A stretch of 64,000 nucleotides of DNA from positions 1,161,001 to 1,225,000 of the forward strand of contig NZ_CP021912.1 in the NCBI RefSeq assembly GCF_003264115.1, in the 5' to 3' direction. How positions within the stretch are numbered: the stretch's first letter is position 1; each line of letters starts with the position of its first letter. Position numbers and translations under genes: made by a program. Shown here piece after piece: positions 34,645 to 46,768 of the stretch. Under the pieces are notes generated by a model. It saw nothing but the letters and a program-made list of their open reading frames with translations. It had not been told where the DNA came from and made no database searches. This DNA comes from Erythrobacter sp. KY5 (lineage in GTDB: Bacteria > Pseudomonadota > Alphaproteobacteria > Sphingomonadales > Sphingomonadaceae).

Positions 34645-37494
34645 TTATTCGGTGCCTTCCATCTCGCGTGTTTCGACCGGAAGCCCGAGCTGTTCGAGCT
34701 GCGGCGCGACCACTTCGGCGTCGCCAACCACGATCCATACGAAGTTGCCAGCGTTCAACGCGGCGCGTGCAGCCGCATTGAGGCTGTCGGTGGTCTGCGC
34801 CGTGTATTTGGCGACAAGCCCTTCGTAATAATCGTCCGGACGGCCATAGAGCGCGTTGCTCTGCATTGCGCTCAGCACCGCGCCCGAAGTTTCGAAGCGG
34901 CCCGGAAGTTCGCCGATCTCGCTTGCAACATTGCGGGCAAGCTCTTCATCGGTGACGCCATTGGTGGTCAGGAATTCTTCGGTTTCGCGGATCATCTCCG
35001 CAACCGAATCGCCTGTACGGTCGGCCTGAACGCCGCCCGAGATCGCGTAGACCACCGCGTTTTCACGCGTCTGCGGCCCGCCGCGAACACCGTAGGACCA
35101 GCCCTTCGTCTCACGCAGGTTCATGTTGAGACGCGCGAGGAAGTTGCCGCCCAGCGAGTTGTTGGCGTTGGTGAAGTCGATATAGGCCGGATCGCTCCCA
35201 TCCAGCGGCGTGATCTGCGCCCCAAGGATAAAGCTCTGCGGTGAGTTTGGACGATTGATCAGCACAATCCGTCCGCCCTCGCTCGCATCGGGAAGGGTGG
35301 AGAAGTCTTTTTCACCCTTGGGCGTGGCTGGCGGGCTCCAGTCGCCGAACGCGGCGTTAAGCTGTTCGACCACTTCTGCCATCGGCAGGCTCGACACCAC
35401 GAAAACTTCACCGTTGTCAGGCCTGATCCAGTTGTACTGGAAGCTGACGAGGTCCTCGCGCGTGAGGGCCTGAATGCTCTCGATCGTGGTGACGCCGCCA
35501 TAGGGCGTGTCCTCGCCGTAAAGCTCGACGCCCAGAGCGCGCTGGGCGATGCCGCCAGGCGAACGCATCTGCGCACGGATGCCGGTGACGGTCTGCGCCT
35601 TCACGCGGTTCAGATCGCTTTCGTTGAAAGCAGGCTCACGAATGATCGAGGCGAACAGGTCGAGCGACGGGGCAAGGTTGGCCGACAGCGCCGAAAGCGT
35701 GAAGGTCGAACGGTCATCGCCGCCACCGGTCGAGATGTTGACGCCCAGCCGCTCGCGCTCTTCGGCGATCTGCTGGCTGGTCATGCTCGCCGTGCCTTCG
35801 TCGAACAGGCCAAGCGTCAGCCCTTCGAGCCCGCGCATGGTCGCAGGGTCAGCCGCGCTGCCTGCGTTGAACGACAAGGTCACGTAAGTTGCCGGGACAG
35901 CGTCGCGCTGCGCGTAGGTAAGTTCCATGCCGTTGGCGAGCGTGGTGCGCATCAGGTCCGGGAAGTCGAGCGAAGGCACGCTGTCGATCGCCGGGGCCGG
36001 ACGTTCCATCGAAACGGTCAGCTCTTCAGAAGCGCGGTCGCGCTCGGATGTGTTCGCTTCGGCGGCGACGCTGGCTGCCTCTTCGTATTCGGCATCGCGC
36101 TCACCCGGTTCGAGGATCAGGGTGAAAGCGGGCTTGGTCATCCATTTCTGCATCGCGGCCTGCACGTCGGCAGGCGTGATCGAGGCGAGAAGGCCGAGCT
36201 GTTCAACGGCGAAGCCGGGATTGTCGGCAAGCACCTCACCGCGGGCAAGGGCAACCGCCTTGCCGCCAAAACCGCCGACCTGTTCGAGGCCGCGGATCGT
36301 GCCTGCAAGGTTGGAAGTCGCCGCGCGGCGCACTTCGTCTTCGGTCGGGCCTTCGACGATGAATTGAGCGACGAGCTGCTTGAGGCGCGCTTCGAGCGCC
36401 GAAAGCTCGACGCCATCCTTGAGCGTTGCGCCGACGCTGATGAGGCCGACGCGCTGGAAGTCGAAATTGCCAGCCGAGACGCCGACGGCAAGCTGTTCGT
36501 CGCGAACAAGCACTTCGTCGAGGCGGCTCGACAAGAGACCGCCGAGAACCTGCGTGCCGACATTGAGCGCGGTTAGGTCTTCACTCGTAATGCCCGGAGC
36601 GGGCCAGTACATGCTGATCGAGGTCGCTGCGACCTGATCGCGCATGACGGTTCGCACCGGCTCGCTGAGCGTCGGGATATCGGCAGCTGCGGGCGTGTTG
36701 ACCGGGCCGCGAGCGATCGGGCCGAACCACTTTTCGACCAGCGGGCGCGCTTCGGCGGCGTCGATGTCGCCGGCGAGCACGAGGGTCGCGTTGTTGGGGC
36801 CGTACTTGTCGCGGAACCAGCTGCGCACATCGTCCATCGAAGCTGCATCGAGGTCGGCCATCGAGCCGATCACCGAGTGCTGGTACGGGTGGCCATCCGG
36901 GAAGATGGTTTCGAGAATTTCGTAGAAGACGAGACCGCCGGGCTGGTTATCGCCCTGACGCTTTTCGTTCTGCACGACGCCGCGCTGGTTATCGAGCTTG
37001 CCTTGCGTCACCGCGCCGAGCAGATAGCCCATGCGGTCGCTTTCCAGCCACAGCGCGCGCTCAAGCGCGGGGCGCGGCACGGTCTGGAAATAGTTGGTGC
37101 GGTCGAAATTGGTGGTGCCGTTGTAATCGGTCGCGCCCATTTCCTGCAGATACTGGAAATAGTCGTTCGGCGCGTTTTCCGAACCGTTGAACATCAGGTG
37201 TTCGAACAGGTGGGCAAAGCCGGTCTTGCCTTCGGGTTCGTCCTTCGAGCCGACATTGTACCACACGGCAACGCCGACGATCGGCGCCTTGCGGTCTTCG
37301 TGCACGATGACGGTGAGGCCGTTTTCGAGCTGGAATTCCTCATACGGAATCTGGACTTGCGAAACGAGTTCTTCGAGGTCGCCGGCGCTGGCTTCGCTCG
37401 CATCCATGTGCGCTTCGGCCATGGCCGGAGTAATTGGTGCCGCGATCGCGACGCTTAGCGCCGCAAGACTTGCGGCTGCAAAACGGATATTCAT
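34645..37494 (-). CDS. Periplasmic M16 (pitrilysin/insulinase) family metallopeptidase
   Basis: A 949-residue secreted zinc peptidase made of two M16 halves. The signal peptide ends at PAMAEA (about residue 26). The inverted zinc motif HxxEH is His95-Leu-Phe-Glu98-His99, and the third ligand Glu lies in QNEKRQGDNQP downstream. The second half (from about 500) lacks HxxEH, as usual for the inactive partner domain. It should degrade oligopeptides in the periplasm. The last ten residues are acidic. It may be followed by, but is separately terminated from, its downstream neighbour. Confidence 0.9.
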   Translation of the reverse strand: MNIRFAAASLAALSVAIAAPITPAMAEAHMDASEASAGDLEELVSQVQIPYEEFQLENGLTVIVHEDRKAPIVGVAVWYNVGSKDEPEGKTGFAHLFEHLMFNGSENAPNDYFQYLQEMGATDYNGTTNFDRTNYFQTVPRPALERALWLESDRMGYLLGAVTQGKLDNQRGVVQNEKRQGDNQPGGLVFYEILETIFPDGHPYQHSVIGSMADLDAASMDDVRSWFRDKYGPNNATLVLAGDIDAAEARPLVEKWFGPIARGPVNTPAAADIPTLSEPVRTVMRDQVAATSISMYWPAPGITSEDLTALNVGTQVLGGLLSSRLDEVLVRDEQLAVGVSAGNFDFQRVGLISVGATLKDGVELSALEARLKQLVAQFIVEGPTEDEVRRAATSNLAGTIRGLEQVGGFGGKAVALARGEVLADNPGFAVEQLGLLASITPADVQAAMQKWMTKPAFTLILEPGERDAEYEEAASVAAEANTSERDRASEELTVSMERPAPAIDSVPSLDFPDLMRTTLANGMELTYAQRDAVPATYVTLSFNAGSAADPATMRGLEGLTLGLFDEGTASMTSQQIAEERERLGVNISTGGGDDRSTFTLSALSANLAPSLDLFASIIREPAFNESDLNRVKAQTVTGIRAQMRSPGGIAQRALGVELYGEDTPYGGVTTIESIQALTREDLVSFQYNWIRPDNGEVFVVSSLPMAEVVEQLNAAFGDWSPPATPKGEKDFSTLPDASEGGRIVLINRPNSPQSFILGAQITPLDGSDPAYIDFTNANNSLGGNFLARLNMNLRETKGWSYGVRGGPQTRENAVVYAISGGVQADRTGDSVAEMIRETEEFLTTNGVTDEELARNVASEIGELPGRFETSGAVLSAMQSNALYGRPDDYYEGLVAKYTAQTTDSLNAAARAALNAGNFVWIVVGDAEVVAPQLEQLGLPVETREMEGTE

Positions 37495-37656
37495 TGATGT
37501 GCTCCCCTAATCAGGTCTCTTCCAGTTGTGACACGCGCGCGGTTGTGCGCCGCGAAGGCTTTTCGATCAAGCCTTTAACGCCCGTGAGAATAGCCGCGCT
37601 TCGATGAAGCGTCGATGAGCGCTGATGAGCGCCGAGCACGGCGCGCGCGCGCAGGC

Positions 37657-39888
37657 CTATCGAGCGTTGGAGACGCGGCGCGTGCTGGTGGCGTGAGCGC
37701 GCACATCCTCTTCCCAGAACCGCACCGGCTTCAACTTGTGATCGACGTAAAGCTGCATCTGGTCGGTGTAGTGCGGGCTTTCGGGCCGGGTCGTTGCAGC
37801 GCCGAAGGGCTGGATGCTTTCAGACCTCACACGGCCACCATCGGCAGGCCATTCGACCCACTGGATGAAGCTGTCGCCGTGAATGAGGCTGAGCCGTCCG
37901 TCCTCGTCGACCTGCCATGTGGTCGAGGCGCGCAGCGTGTCCGATCCGCCGTCCAGCGGCAGGTCCACGTCGCCCTGCCGCAGCCGGAGAAGCTCGCTCA
38001 TCGGAGGGTCGATCCGGCCAAAATGCTCCATCAGGTGCTCGCGCTTCTCGCGCAGATATTCCGCCACATCGGGCAACTCGTCGCCGTTCTTGTTGTTGTA
38101 TTCTGCGCTCATGAAATCGCGGATCATCAGGAGCGCCAGCGCGTCTGCCGGGCCGACATTGTCGGCGGTGAAGTCCCATGACAGCAGCAGGTCGCGCGCT
38201 TCGGCAAGCTCGCCGTCGACCTCTAGCGTTTCGAGCGCGTCGAACATTTCCGCGACATAGCCTTCGCGCTCATAAGCGGTGTCGTACTTGATCCGCTGAA
38301 GCTCAGCCCTTGTGAGTGGACCTTCGGTTTCCGACAACAGCTTGTAGGCTCGCCGCGACCGGTTGGTCTGCTTGAGCTCGATCCCCAGCACAGGCGAAAA
38401 GTCTGCCGGATCAAGATCGCTGCCTTCGCCTGCGGCGGTGAAGGGTTCGTTATTGGCGTTGTAGATCCAGCCCGAGGCCGGATTGATGAGCTTTGGAATA
38501 CGCTCATATTCGACCGGGCCGTTCCAGATGAGGTCCGAGCGCGTCCCGTCGAGGATACCGCGCCAGTTGGCCTTCACATCCTCCGGGCGGTTGGGGATCG
38601 CGGCGTTGTAGACATAGGCGATGTTGCCCTCGCGGTCGGCGTAGATGAAGTTGGTGGACGGGATCGCCATGCGCGCCATCTGCGTCTGCCATTCCTCCAA
38701 GTTCGATGCCTTGTTGATGCGGTAATAGGCGTCGAGCTGATCGATGCTGCCCATGCCGCCATACCGGATCGCGAAGTAACCGTTGTCGTTCTTGATGACC
38801 GGGCCATGCGCGCTGCGATAGATCGTGCGGCTGACGGGCAGGGTGATCGGACCCATCTTGACCGGCAGGGTGAAGCTGATCTCCTGCAGCTCGCGCCATT
38901 CGCCGTCGAGCATATATTGCGTGCCGTCCTCGTTCACCTCCAGCTTGTAGACGTCGGCCATGTCGGGGCGGTTGACGGTGTTGGTCCAGCCAAGGTTTTC
39001 GTTATGGCCAAGGAAAGGGTAGGGCGATCCGGGGAAATTCGCGCCGGTAAAATGCCAGCCCTCGCCCGATTGCACGCCCAGTTCATACCACGCGACCCCG
39101 CCGCGCAGCGGCTGGTGAGCGTTGGAGATGAGCGTGGTCGGCCCTCCCGAACGTTCCGGTGTCACCGCCCATGCGTTCGAGCCAAGGTGATCGGCTTCCT
39201 CGCCCCATGGCAGGACCAGTCCATGCCGCGCCTGTCCGCCCGGTTCGGCTTCGTCGACTGGGGCAGAGCTGCCGGGCGAATGGCCGCCGCGCGGGAAGCC
39301 GGGAATGTCGGGGCCAAATTCGCGGCGTAGTTCTTCGCCTGCGACCAGCGGACCGATGACATTGCCAAGACCGTAAAAAAACGGTTGGCGCAGTGCGAAA
39401 CCTGCCGCGATGTCGATGCCATTGACCGGGAACAGGTTGCCAAGCTTGACCTCGTCCGGGTTCTCCTCAGCAAACTGGTTCAGGCCAACTGCATACGCTT
39501 CGAGCAGCGCGCGCGTATCGGCGGGAAGGCCGGGATATTCACGCTCCGCCGTGCCGCGCGCATCGACGAGGTGGTAGGCGAAATCGAATTGCGCGCCGTC
39601 CTCACCCGCAATCGCGCCATAACGCCCGCGGCTCATTGCGATAACGTCCTGAAGCGTGAAGAAATCGTCTTCGGAATGAGCGATGGCAACGCCGTAAGCG
39701 ACATCGGCATCGGTCTCGCCATAAATCATCGGCACGCCGTATTCGTCGCGCACGATCTCGGCGGAATACTCGCGATATTCGGGCGCTTCGGCGGTGAGCG
39801 CGGAAAACGGTTCCCACGTTGCCAGATAGACAAACGCCGCAACCAGCACGACAACCAGCGCAAGCGCGCCGCGTTTAAGCCATTTCAT
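37657..39888 (-). CDS. Penicillin acylase family (N-terminal nucleophile) amidohydrolase
   Basis: A 743-residue protein that should be exported (hydrophobic segment at about residues 7-24) and autocleaved into alpha and beta chains. The candidate nucleophile is Ser237 in DHLGSNAWAV, which becomes the N terminus of the beta chain. IVRDEYGVPMIYGETDADVAYG marks the alpha chain. Relatives hydrolyse penicillins or acyl-homoserine lactones; a quorum-quenching role is possible but unproven. It precedes the M16 peptidase on the same strand, with about 160 bases between them. Confidence 0.85.
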   Translation of the reverse strand: MKWLKRGALALVVVLVAAFVYLATWEPFSALTAEAPEYREYSAEIVRDEYGVPMIYGETDADVAYGVAIAHSEDDFFTLQDVIAMSRGRYGAIAGEDGAQFDFAYHLVDARGTAEREYPGLPADTRALLEAYAVGLNQFAEENPDEVKLGNLFPVNGIDIAAGFALRQPFFYGLGNVIGPLVAGEELRREFGPDIPGFPRGGHSPGSSAPVDEAEPGGQARHGLVLPWGEEADHLGSNAWAVTPERSGGPTTLISNAHQPLRGGVAWYELGVQSGEGWHFTGANFPGSPYPFLGHNENLGWTNTVNRPDMADVYKLEVNEDGTQYMLDGEWRELQEISFTLPVKMGPITLPVSRTIYRSAHGPVIKNDNGYFAIRYGGMGSIDQLDAYYRINKASNLEEWQTQMARMAIPSTNFIYADREGNIAYVYNAAIPNRPEDVKANWRGILDGTRSDLIWNGPVEYERIPKLINPASGWIYNANNEPFTAAGEGSDLDPADFSPVLGIELKQTNRSRRAYKLLSETEGPLTRAELQRIKYDTAYEREGYVAEMFDALETLEVDGELAEARDLLLSWDFTADNVGPADALALLMIRDFMSAEYNNKNGDELPDVAEYLREKREHLMEHFGRIDPPMSELLRLRQGDVDLPLDGGSDTLRASTTWQVDEDGRLSLIHGDSFIQWVEWPADGGRVRSESIQPFGAATTRPESPHYTDQMQLYVDHKLKPVRFWEEDVRAHATSTRRVSNAR

Positions 39889-39992
39889 CGCTCAGATATC
39901 TCCACTCTCTCTTGACGCGACAATCGCGAGGGGAGAACCCTTCGTCAAGGAGTAGCGGGATTGAGGCGAATTTCAGGTGCCTTGCAAAGGGG

Positions 39993-40020
39993 CTTGAAGG
40001 GCCTACCTAGCCAACTAATA
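39993..40020 (+). promoter_or_regulatory. Heat-shock (RpoH-type) promoter candidate for clpB
   Basis: CTTGAA (39993-39998) followed after 12 bases by CCAACTAATA (40011-40020) resembles the alphaproteobacterial RpoH consensus (CTTGAA, then CCCCAT-like box). The predicted transcript would start about 85 bases before the clpB ATG. The position upstream of a heat-shock disaggregase supports the call. Confidence 0.5.
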
Positions 40021-40109
40021 CACCTGAGCGGAAGACTTATCGCCGAAGGTCCTTGTGTTGCCAAAATGCAACACTACATTTCAGGGGTAATCCGAATGAG
40101 GGAACGTCC

Positions 40110-42686
<2,577 letters not shown>

Positions 42687-43128
42687 TCAATCGGGTGCGC
42701 AATGCGCGCGGGGGCGGGATGGCGCCTCCGCGCTCGCATTGGAGCGGCGCGTTAATCTCGCGGTGTATCGCCCTTGCGTCAGGGCGCAACGATATGACCG
42801 CAATGTGACAAATTCTAAGCCCGCGGTGGAAAATTGCGTCGAATGGGCTCTGTTTATTCCATTATTATGTTGCGACGCAGCATTTTTAACCGATGCGAAT
42901 TTGGCTCTGTGTGATTCCCGCAACACTGGCCGAGATTCTGGCCAAAAACCGCGTTGTAACCTGAACGTCTCATTTACATTCGCCCCTTTGCTAAGGCACA
43001 CAAGTGACACCGCAGGGGCTGAGCTGCGCAAAATTCGGGGAATCGTTTCGGCGTGCATAGGGTAAGTGCGCGCCGGTCGAGTGGATTATGGCGCGGTCTG
43101 AGCTTCGGTTGTCGCAACTGGAGTGATC
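42687..43128. other. Intergenic region between clpB and the large TonB receptor gene
   Basis: This 442-base stretch has no credible gene. A short hairpin, CGCCCT-tgcgtc-AGGGCG (42769-42786), lies about 80 bases after clpB but lacks a T-run. The receptor promoter must lie in the more AT-rich second half (about 42820-43000), where I cannot place -35 and -10 boxes with confidence. GGAG at 43120-43123 is the ribosome-binding site for the receptor. Confidence 0.5.
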
Positions 43129-46100
43129 ATGAAGAAGTTTCACAGCAATTCGATGAAGGCGCTCGCCTTCTCCGCATCGGCCATCGCGTTTGTGGTTGCC
43201 GGTCCTGTCTACGCGCAGGAAACGAACGAGGACGAACAGGAAGAGCCCGATGGCGTGACCACTGGTCAAGGCCAGGACGTCGAGGTCACGACCGGTTCGC
43301 AGGGTCAGACGAACGATAACCGCATCACCGTTACCGGTTCGCGTATTGTTCGTGACACCTACAGCTCGATCTCGCCGCTTCAGGTTCTCTCGACCGAGAA
43401 CCAGCAGGCAGTCGGTGCATTCGACCCCGCGCAGATCCTCCAGCGCTCGGAAGCGGCCGCCGGTACGCAGATCGACGCAACCTTCCAGGGCTTCGTTCTC
43501 GATAACGGTCCGGGTTCGCAGACGATCAACCTTCGCGGTATCGGTGCAGGCCGTACCCTCGTTCTCGTTAATGGCCGCCGTCTCGCACCTGCCGGTGTGG
43601 AAGGCGCTCCGACGGTTCCTTCGATCAACCTCATTCCAGCAACGCTCGTTGACCGCTACGACCTGCTGACCGACGGTGCTTCGTCGGTTTACGGTTCGGA
43701 CGCTGTTGCCGGTGTTGTGAACGTCATCCTTCGCAAGGACTTCGACGGTCTTGAACTTCAGGCCAACGGCGACATCAACCCGCAGGGTGCCGGTGAAGAC
43801 TACTCCGTCAGTGCTGCATGGGGCTTCAGCACCGACCGCGCCGTTTTCGGCATCGGCGCTGAATACCAGTTCCGCGACGAAGTGCAGGCCATCGACCGTG
43901 ACTTCCTTCGCGGTTGTACGAACAACCTCGAAGAAGACGAGGCAGGCAACATCCTGCGTCTTGGCATTGCCGACAACGCTGTTGTTCGGGATCGTACCCC
44001 GGGCGTCTCGGTTTCAGAGAGCGAATGTATCGTTTCAGGTATCTCGGGCCGCATCGCCATTCCGTTCACCCGACTCGGCTCTGTTTACTTTCCCGCAAAC
44101 GGCAACATCGCCAACATTCCGGGTCTGAACTTCGGCGAATCGACCGGCTTCTCGGGCGTTGACACCGACTTCAACGGCGACGGCATCCGCGACGTCGACT
44201 TCCAGAACGTCAACATCAATGCGAGTGAAGCGGAGCTTTTCCGTACTTTCATCTCGCAACAGGAGCTGGTGAACGTCTTTACCTATGGTGAGTACACCTT
44301 CCCTGGCGAAGCGAACATCACGCCGTTCTTCGAAGCGCAGTATACCCGCGCAGAGATCACCAACACCGGTGCAGGTAACCCGCAGATCTTCCCGTCGGTG
44401 CCTGACACGAACGCTTTCAACCCTTGTAACTTCGTGACCGCCAACGGCGCGGATTGCCGCGCTGCTGACAACGCATTCCAGGTTGCCAACGATCCGACGT
44501 TCTTCGACACTCGTGCTCCGCTGGGTGGTGGCTTCCCGCTGCCAGTGACGCCGATTGCCGCTATCCGCGGTGATCGTAACAACTTCGAAGTGACGCAGGA
44601 GCAGTATCGCGGTGTTCTGGGTGTTCGCGGCGACCTTCCCTTCATCGGATCGAGCTGGACGTTCGAAGCTGCGGGTGTCTACTCGCGTTCGGAAGGTTTC
44701 TCGACCCGCCAGGGTATTCGTGAAGACCGTCTTGCGCTCGCTATCGGTCTTGATCCGACGGCAGACTTCGACGGCGACGGCGTCATCGATAACGATGGCG
44801 ACGGCATTGCCGACGACTACAACCAGAACATCGACTTCTTCGAGTTCTTCGGTGATCCGCAGGTCATCGGCGCTTGTAATGTGGGTGGCCTGTCCAACCC
44901 CGATCTCGCAGCGCCTGACCTGAATACCGCTGGTTGTGTTCCAGTAAACCTGTTCGCACCGAGCATTCTGACCGGCGCGATCGGTGATTTCGCAACCCAG
45001 GCCGAACGCGATTATGTTTTCGACGATCGCACATTCGACACCACCTATGAGCAGATCCTCGTTTCCGGTTACATGACCGGTGATCTGTTCGAGCTGCCCG
45101 CTGGCCCGGTCGGCGTGGTGCTCGGTGGTGAGTGGCGCGAGGACAAGATCAACTCGACACCGAGCCTCGGTGCTTCGAACGGTCTGTTCTTCGGCTTCTT
45201 CGCTGACGGCGGTGCATCGGGTTCCAAGTGGATCCGCGAACTGTTCGGTGAGGTCGACATTCCTCTGATGGCTGGCGAAACCCTGGTTGAAGAGCTCACG
45301 CTTAACATCTCGGGCCGTCTTACCGACGAAGAATTCTACGGCACCAACGGTACTTACGCGATCAAGGGTGGCTGGCGCCCGGTTCCCTCGCTTCTCTTCA
45401 AGATGAGCTACGGCACCTCGTTCCGTGCGCCGAACCTGCGTGAAAACTTCCTGCGCGGCCAGTCGGGCTTCGTAGGCATCTTCGATCCTTGCGCTGTTCC
45501 AGACGACGCATTCATCGATGGTGCTTATGATCCCACGCTCGACCAGCGTCAGGACTTCGTGCTTCAGAACTGTCTGCGCGAAGGTCGTGACCCGACCACC
45601 GCCGGCATTGATGCTGAAGGTCTGAACACCCTCCAGGTGGTCAGCGGCGAAGTGACGCAGGGCGGTTCGCTGGACATCGAGCCGGAAACCTCGCGTTCGA
45701 TCACCACCGGTTTTGCGTTCGAAGAGAACTGGCCGAGCGGTTTCGACTTCGCGCTGAACGTCAATTACTACGACATCAAGATCAAGGACGCGATCATCGA
45801 GCCGTCCGCCGCCTTCATCGTCGGCGACTGCTATCTTCGTGAAGAGGTCAACGAGCGCAGTGAATTCTGTGACCGTATCGACATCAACAACGATGATCGT
45901 CAGCTGATCCGCGGCGTGCGTGCAGGCTTCCTCAACCGTGACGAGGAATCGGTACGTGGTCTCGATATCAACGCAACGATGGGCTACCCGCTCACGATTG
46001 GAAATGAAGTCTTCGACCTCACGTTGAACCTCGTGGCGAACAAGCTGATCGAACGTCGTAACTTCCAGACCACTGAAACCGGCGACATTCTTGAGCAGGA

Positions 46101-46605
46101 CTTCAAGGGTGAATTCGGCTTCCCCGAGTGGACAGGCCGTCTGACCGGTGCAATCGACTGGAACGACTTCCGCTTCACCTACCAAGTCCGTTACATCGAC
46201 TCGGTGAACGAAGATTTCCGTGACGAAGTTCTGCTCAACGGTGTTCTCGTCGACCGTCCGTTCGGTGACGCGTTCAACAACGTTTCGCCAAACAGCGACC
46301 AGGGCTTCAACACGGCATTCTCGCCAACCTGCCTTGGCGCAGGTGGTCCGAATGGCAACGTGGCTGGCAACGGTCAGTTCTGTCGTCCGATCGGTACCGC
46401 AGAAGAGTACTTCGAACACACCGCTTCGCTTCGTTGGGACAGCGGCGACTACCGAGTGATCCTGGGTGTCCGCAACCTGTTCGACACGGCTCCGCCGCAG
46501 GTGTCGTCGCGTTCGGGCGTTCTCGAGATCTCGAACACGCCGCTGGGTAACGGCTACGACCTCAACGGTCGCGAGTTCTTCGCCCAGCTTCTGGCTCGCT
46601 TCTAA
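43129..46605 (+). CDS. Large TonB-dependent outer-membrane receptor with DxDGDG insert
   Basis: An 1158-residue receptor, well above the usual 700-900. The signal peptide ends at VYAQE, followed by a Glu/Asp/Gln/Thr-rich spacer and the TonB-box-like RITVTGSRIVRDT. The plug has INLRGIGAGRTLVLVNGRRLAP and YDLLTDGASSVYGSDAVAGVVNVI, the form common in Sphingomonadales receptors for peptides or glycans. Near residue 547 there is an Asp/Gly-rich calcium-binding-like loop (DFDGDGVIDNDGDGIADD). It ends with Phe (LLARF). Codon use is strongly biased to GGT, CGT, GTT and ATC, suggesting high expression. The ATG at 43129 has GGAG five bases upstream. Confidence 0.9.
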   Translation: MKKFHSNSMKALAFSASAIAFVVAGPVYAQETNEDEQEEPDGVTTGQGQDVEVTTGSQGQTNDNRITVTGSRIVRDTYSSISPLQVLSTENQQAVGAFDPAQILQRSEAAAGTQIDATFQGFVLDNGPGSQTINLRGIGAGRTLVLVNGRRLAPAGVEGAPTVPSINLIPATLVDRYDLLTDGASSVYGSDAVAGVVNVILRKDFDGLELQANGDINPQGAGEDYSVSAAWGFSTDRAVFGIGAEYQFRDEVQAIDRDFLRGCTNNLEEDEAGNILRLGIADNAVVRDRTPGVSVSESECIVSGISGRIAIPFTRLGSVYFPANGNIANIPGLNFGESTGFSGVDTDFNGDGIRDVDFQNVNINASEAELFRTFISQQELVNVFTYGEYTFPGEANITPFFEAQYTRAEITNTGAGNPQIFPSVPDTNAFNPCNFVTANGADCRAADNAFQVANDPTFFDTRAPLGGGFPLPVTPIAAIRGDRNNFEVTQEQYRGVLGVRGDLPFIGSSWTFEAAGVYSRSEGFSTRQGIREDRLALAIGLDPTADFDGDGVIDNDGDGIADDYNQNIDFFEFFGDPQVIGACNVGGLSNPDLAAPDLNTAGCVPVNLFAPSILTGAIGDFATQAERDYVFDDRTFDTTYEQILVSGYMTGDLFELPAGPVGVVLGGEWREDKINSTPSLGASNGLFFGFFADGGASGSKWIRELFGEVDIPLMAGETLVEELTLNISGRLTDEEFYGTNGTYAIKGGWRPVPSLLFKMSYGTSFRAPNLRENFLRGQSGFVGIFDPCAVPDDAFIDGAYDPTLDQRQDFVLQNCLREGRDPTTAGIDAEGLNTLQVVSGEVTQGGSLDIEPETSRSITTGFAFEENWPSGFDFALNVNYYDIKIKDAIIEPSAAFIVGDCYLREEVNERSEFCDRIDINNDDRQLIRGVRAGFLNRDEESVRGLDINATMGYPLTIGNEVFDLTLNLVANKLIERRNFQTTETGDILEQDFKGEFGFPEWTGRLTGAIDWNDFRFTYQVRYIDSVNEDFRDEVLLNGVLVDRPFGDAFNNVSPNSDQGFNTAFSPTCLGAGGPNGNVAGNGQFCRPIGTAEEYFEHTASLRWDSGDYRVILGVRNLFDTAPPQVSSRSGVLEISNTPLGNGYDLNGREFFAQLLARF

Positions 46606-46641
46606 GCATCAGAAAAATAAGCGTAATTTAGCTATGAAGAG

Positions 46642-46674
46642 CGGCCTCTCGGCACTTGCCGAGGGGCCGTTTTT
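46642..46674 (+). terminator. Rho-independent terminator after the large TonB receptor gene
   Basis: CGGCCTCTCGGC (46642-46653) and GCCGAGGGGCCG (46658-46669) form a 12-base stem with one mismatch around loop ACTT, followed by five T residues. It separates the receptor from the S9 peptidase gene. Confidence 0.9.
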
Positions 46675-46768
46675 CTGTTTAGTCTCACCTGTGCGAGTCT
46701 GCCGATTTGGAGGTGACGTGGGCGCGTACAAAGGGGTCCCTTGGAAATCGAATGAGAGAGTTCGCACC

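Noticed and set aside
44035-46419. A 794-codon open frame antisense to the large TonB receptor gene (minus strand).
   Set aside because: It has no start signal or family and arises because the receptor avoids TTA, CTA and TCA codons; the same effect gives a 458-codon frame opposite the second receptor (49539-50915).
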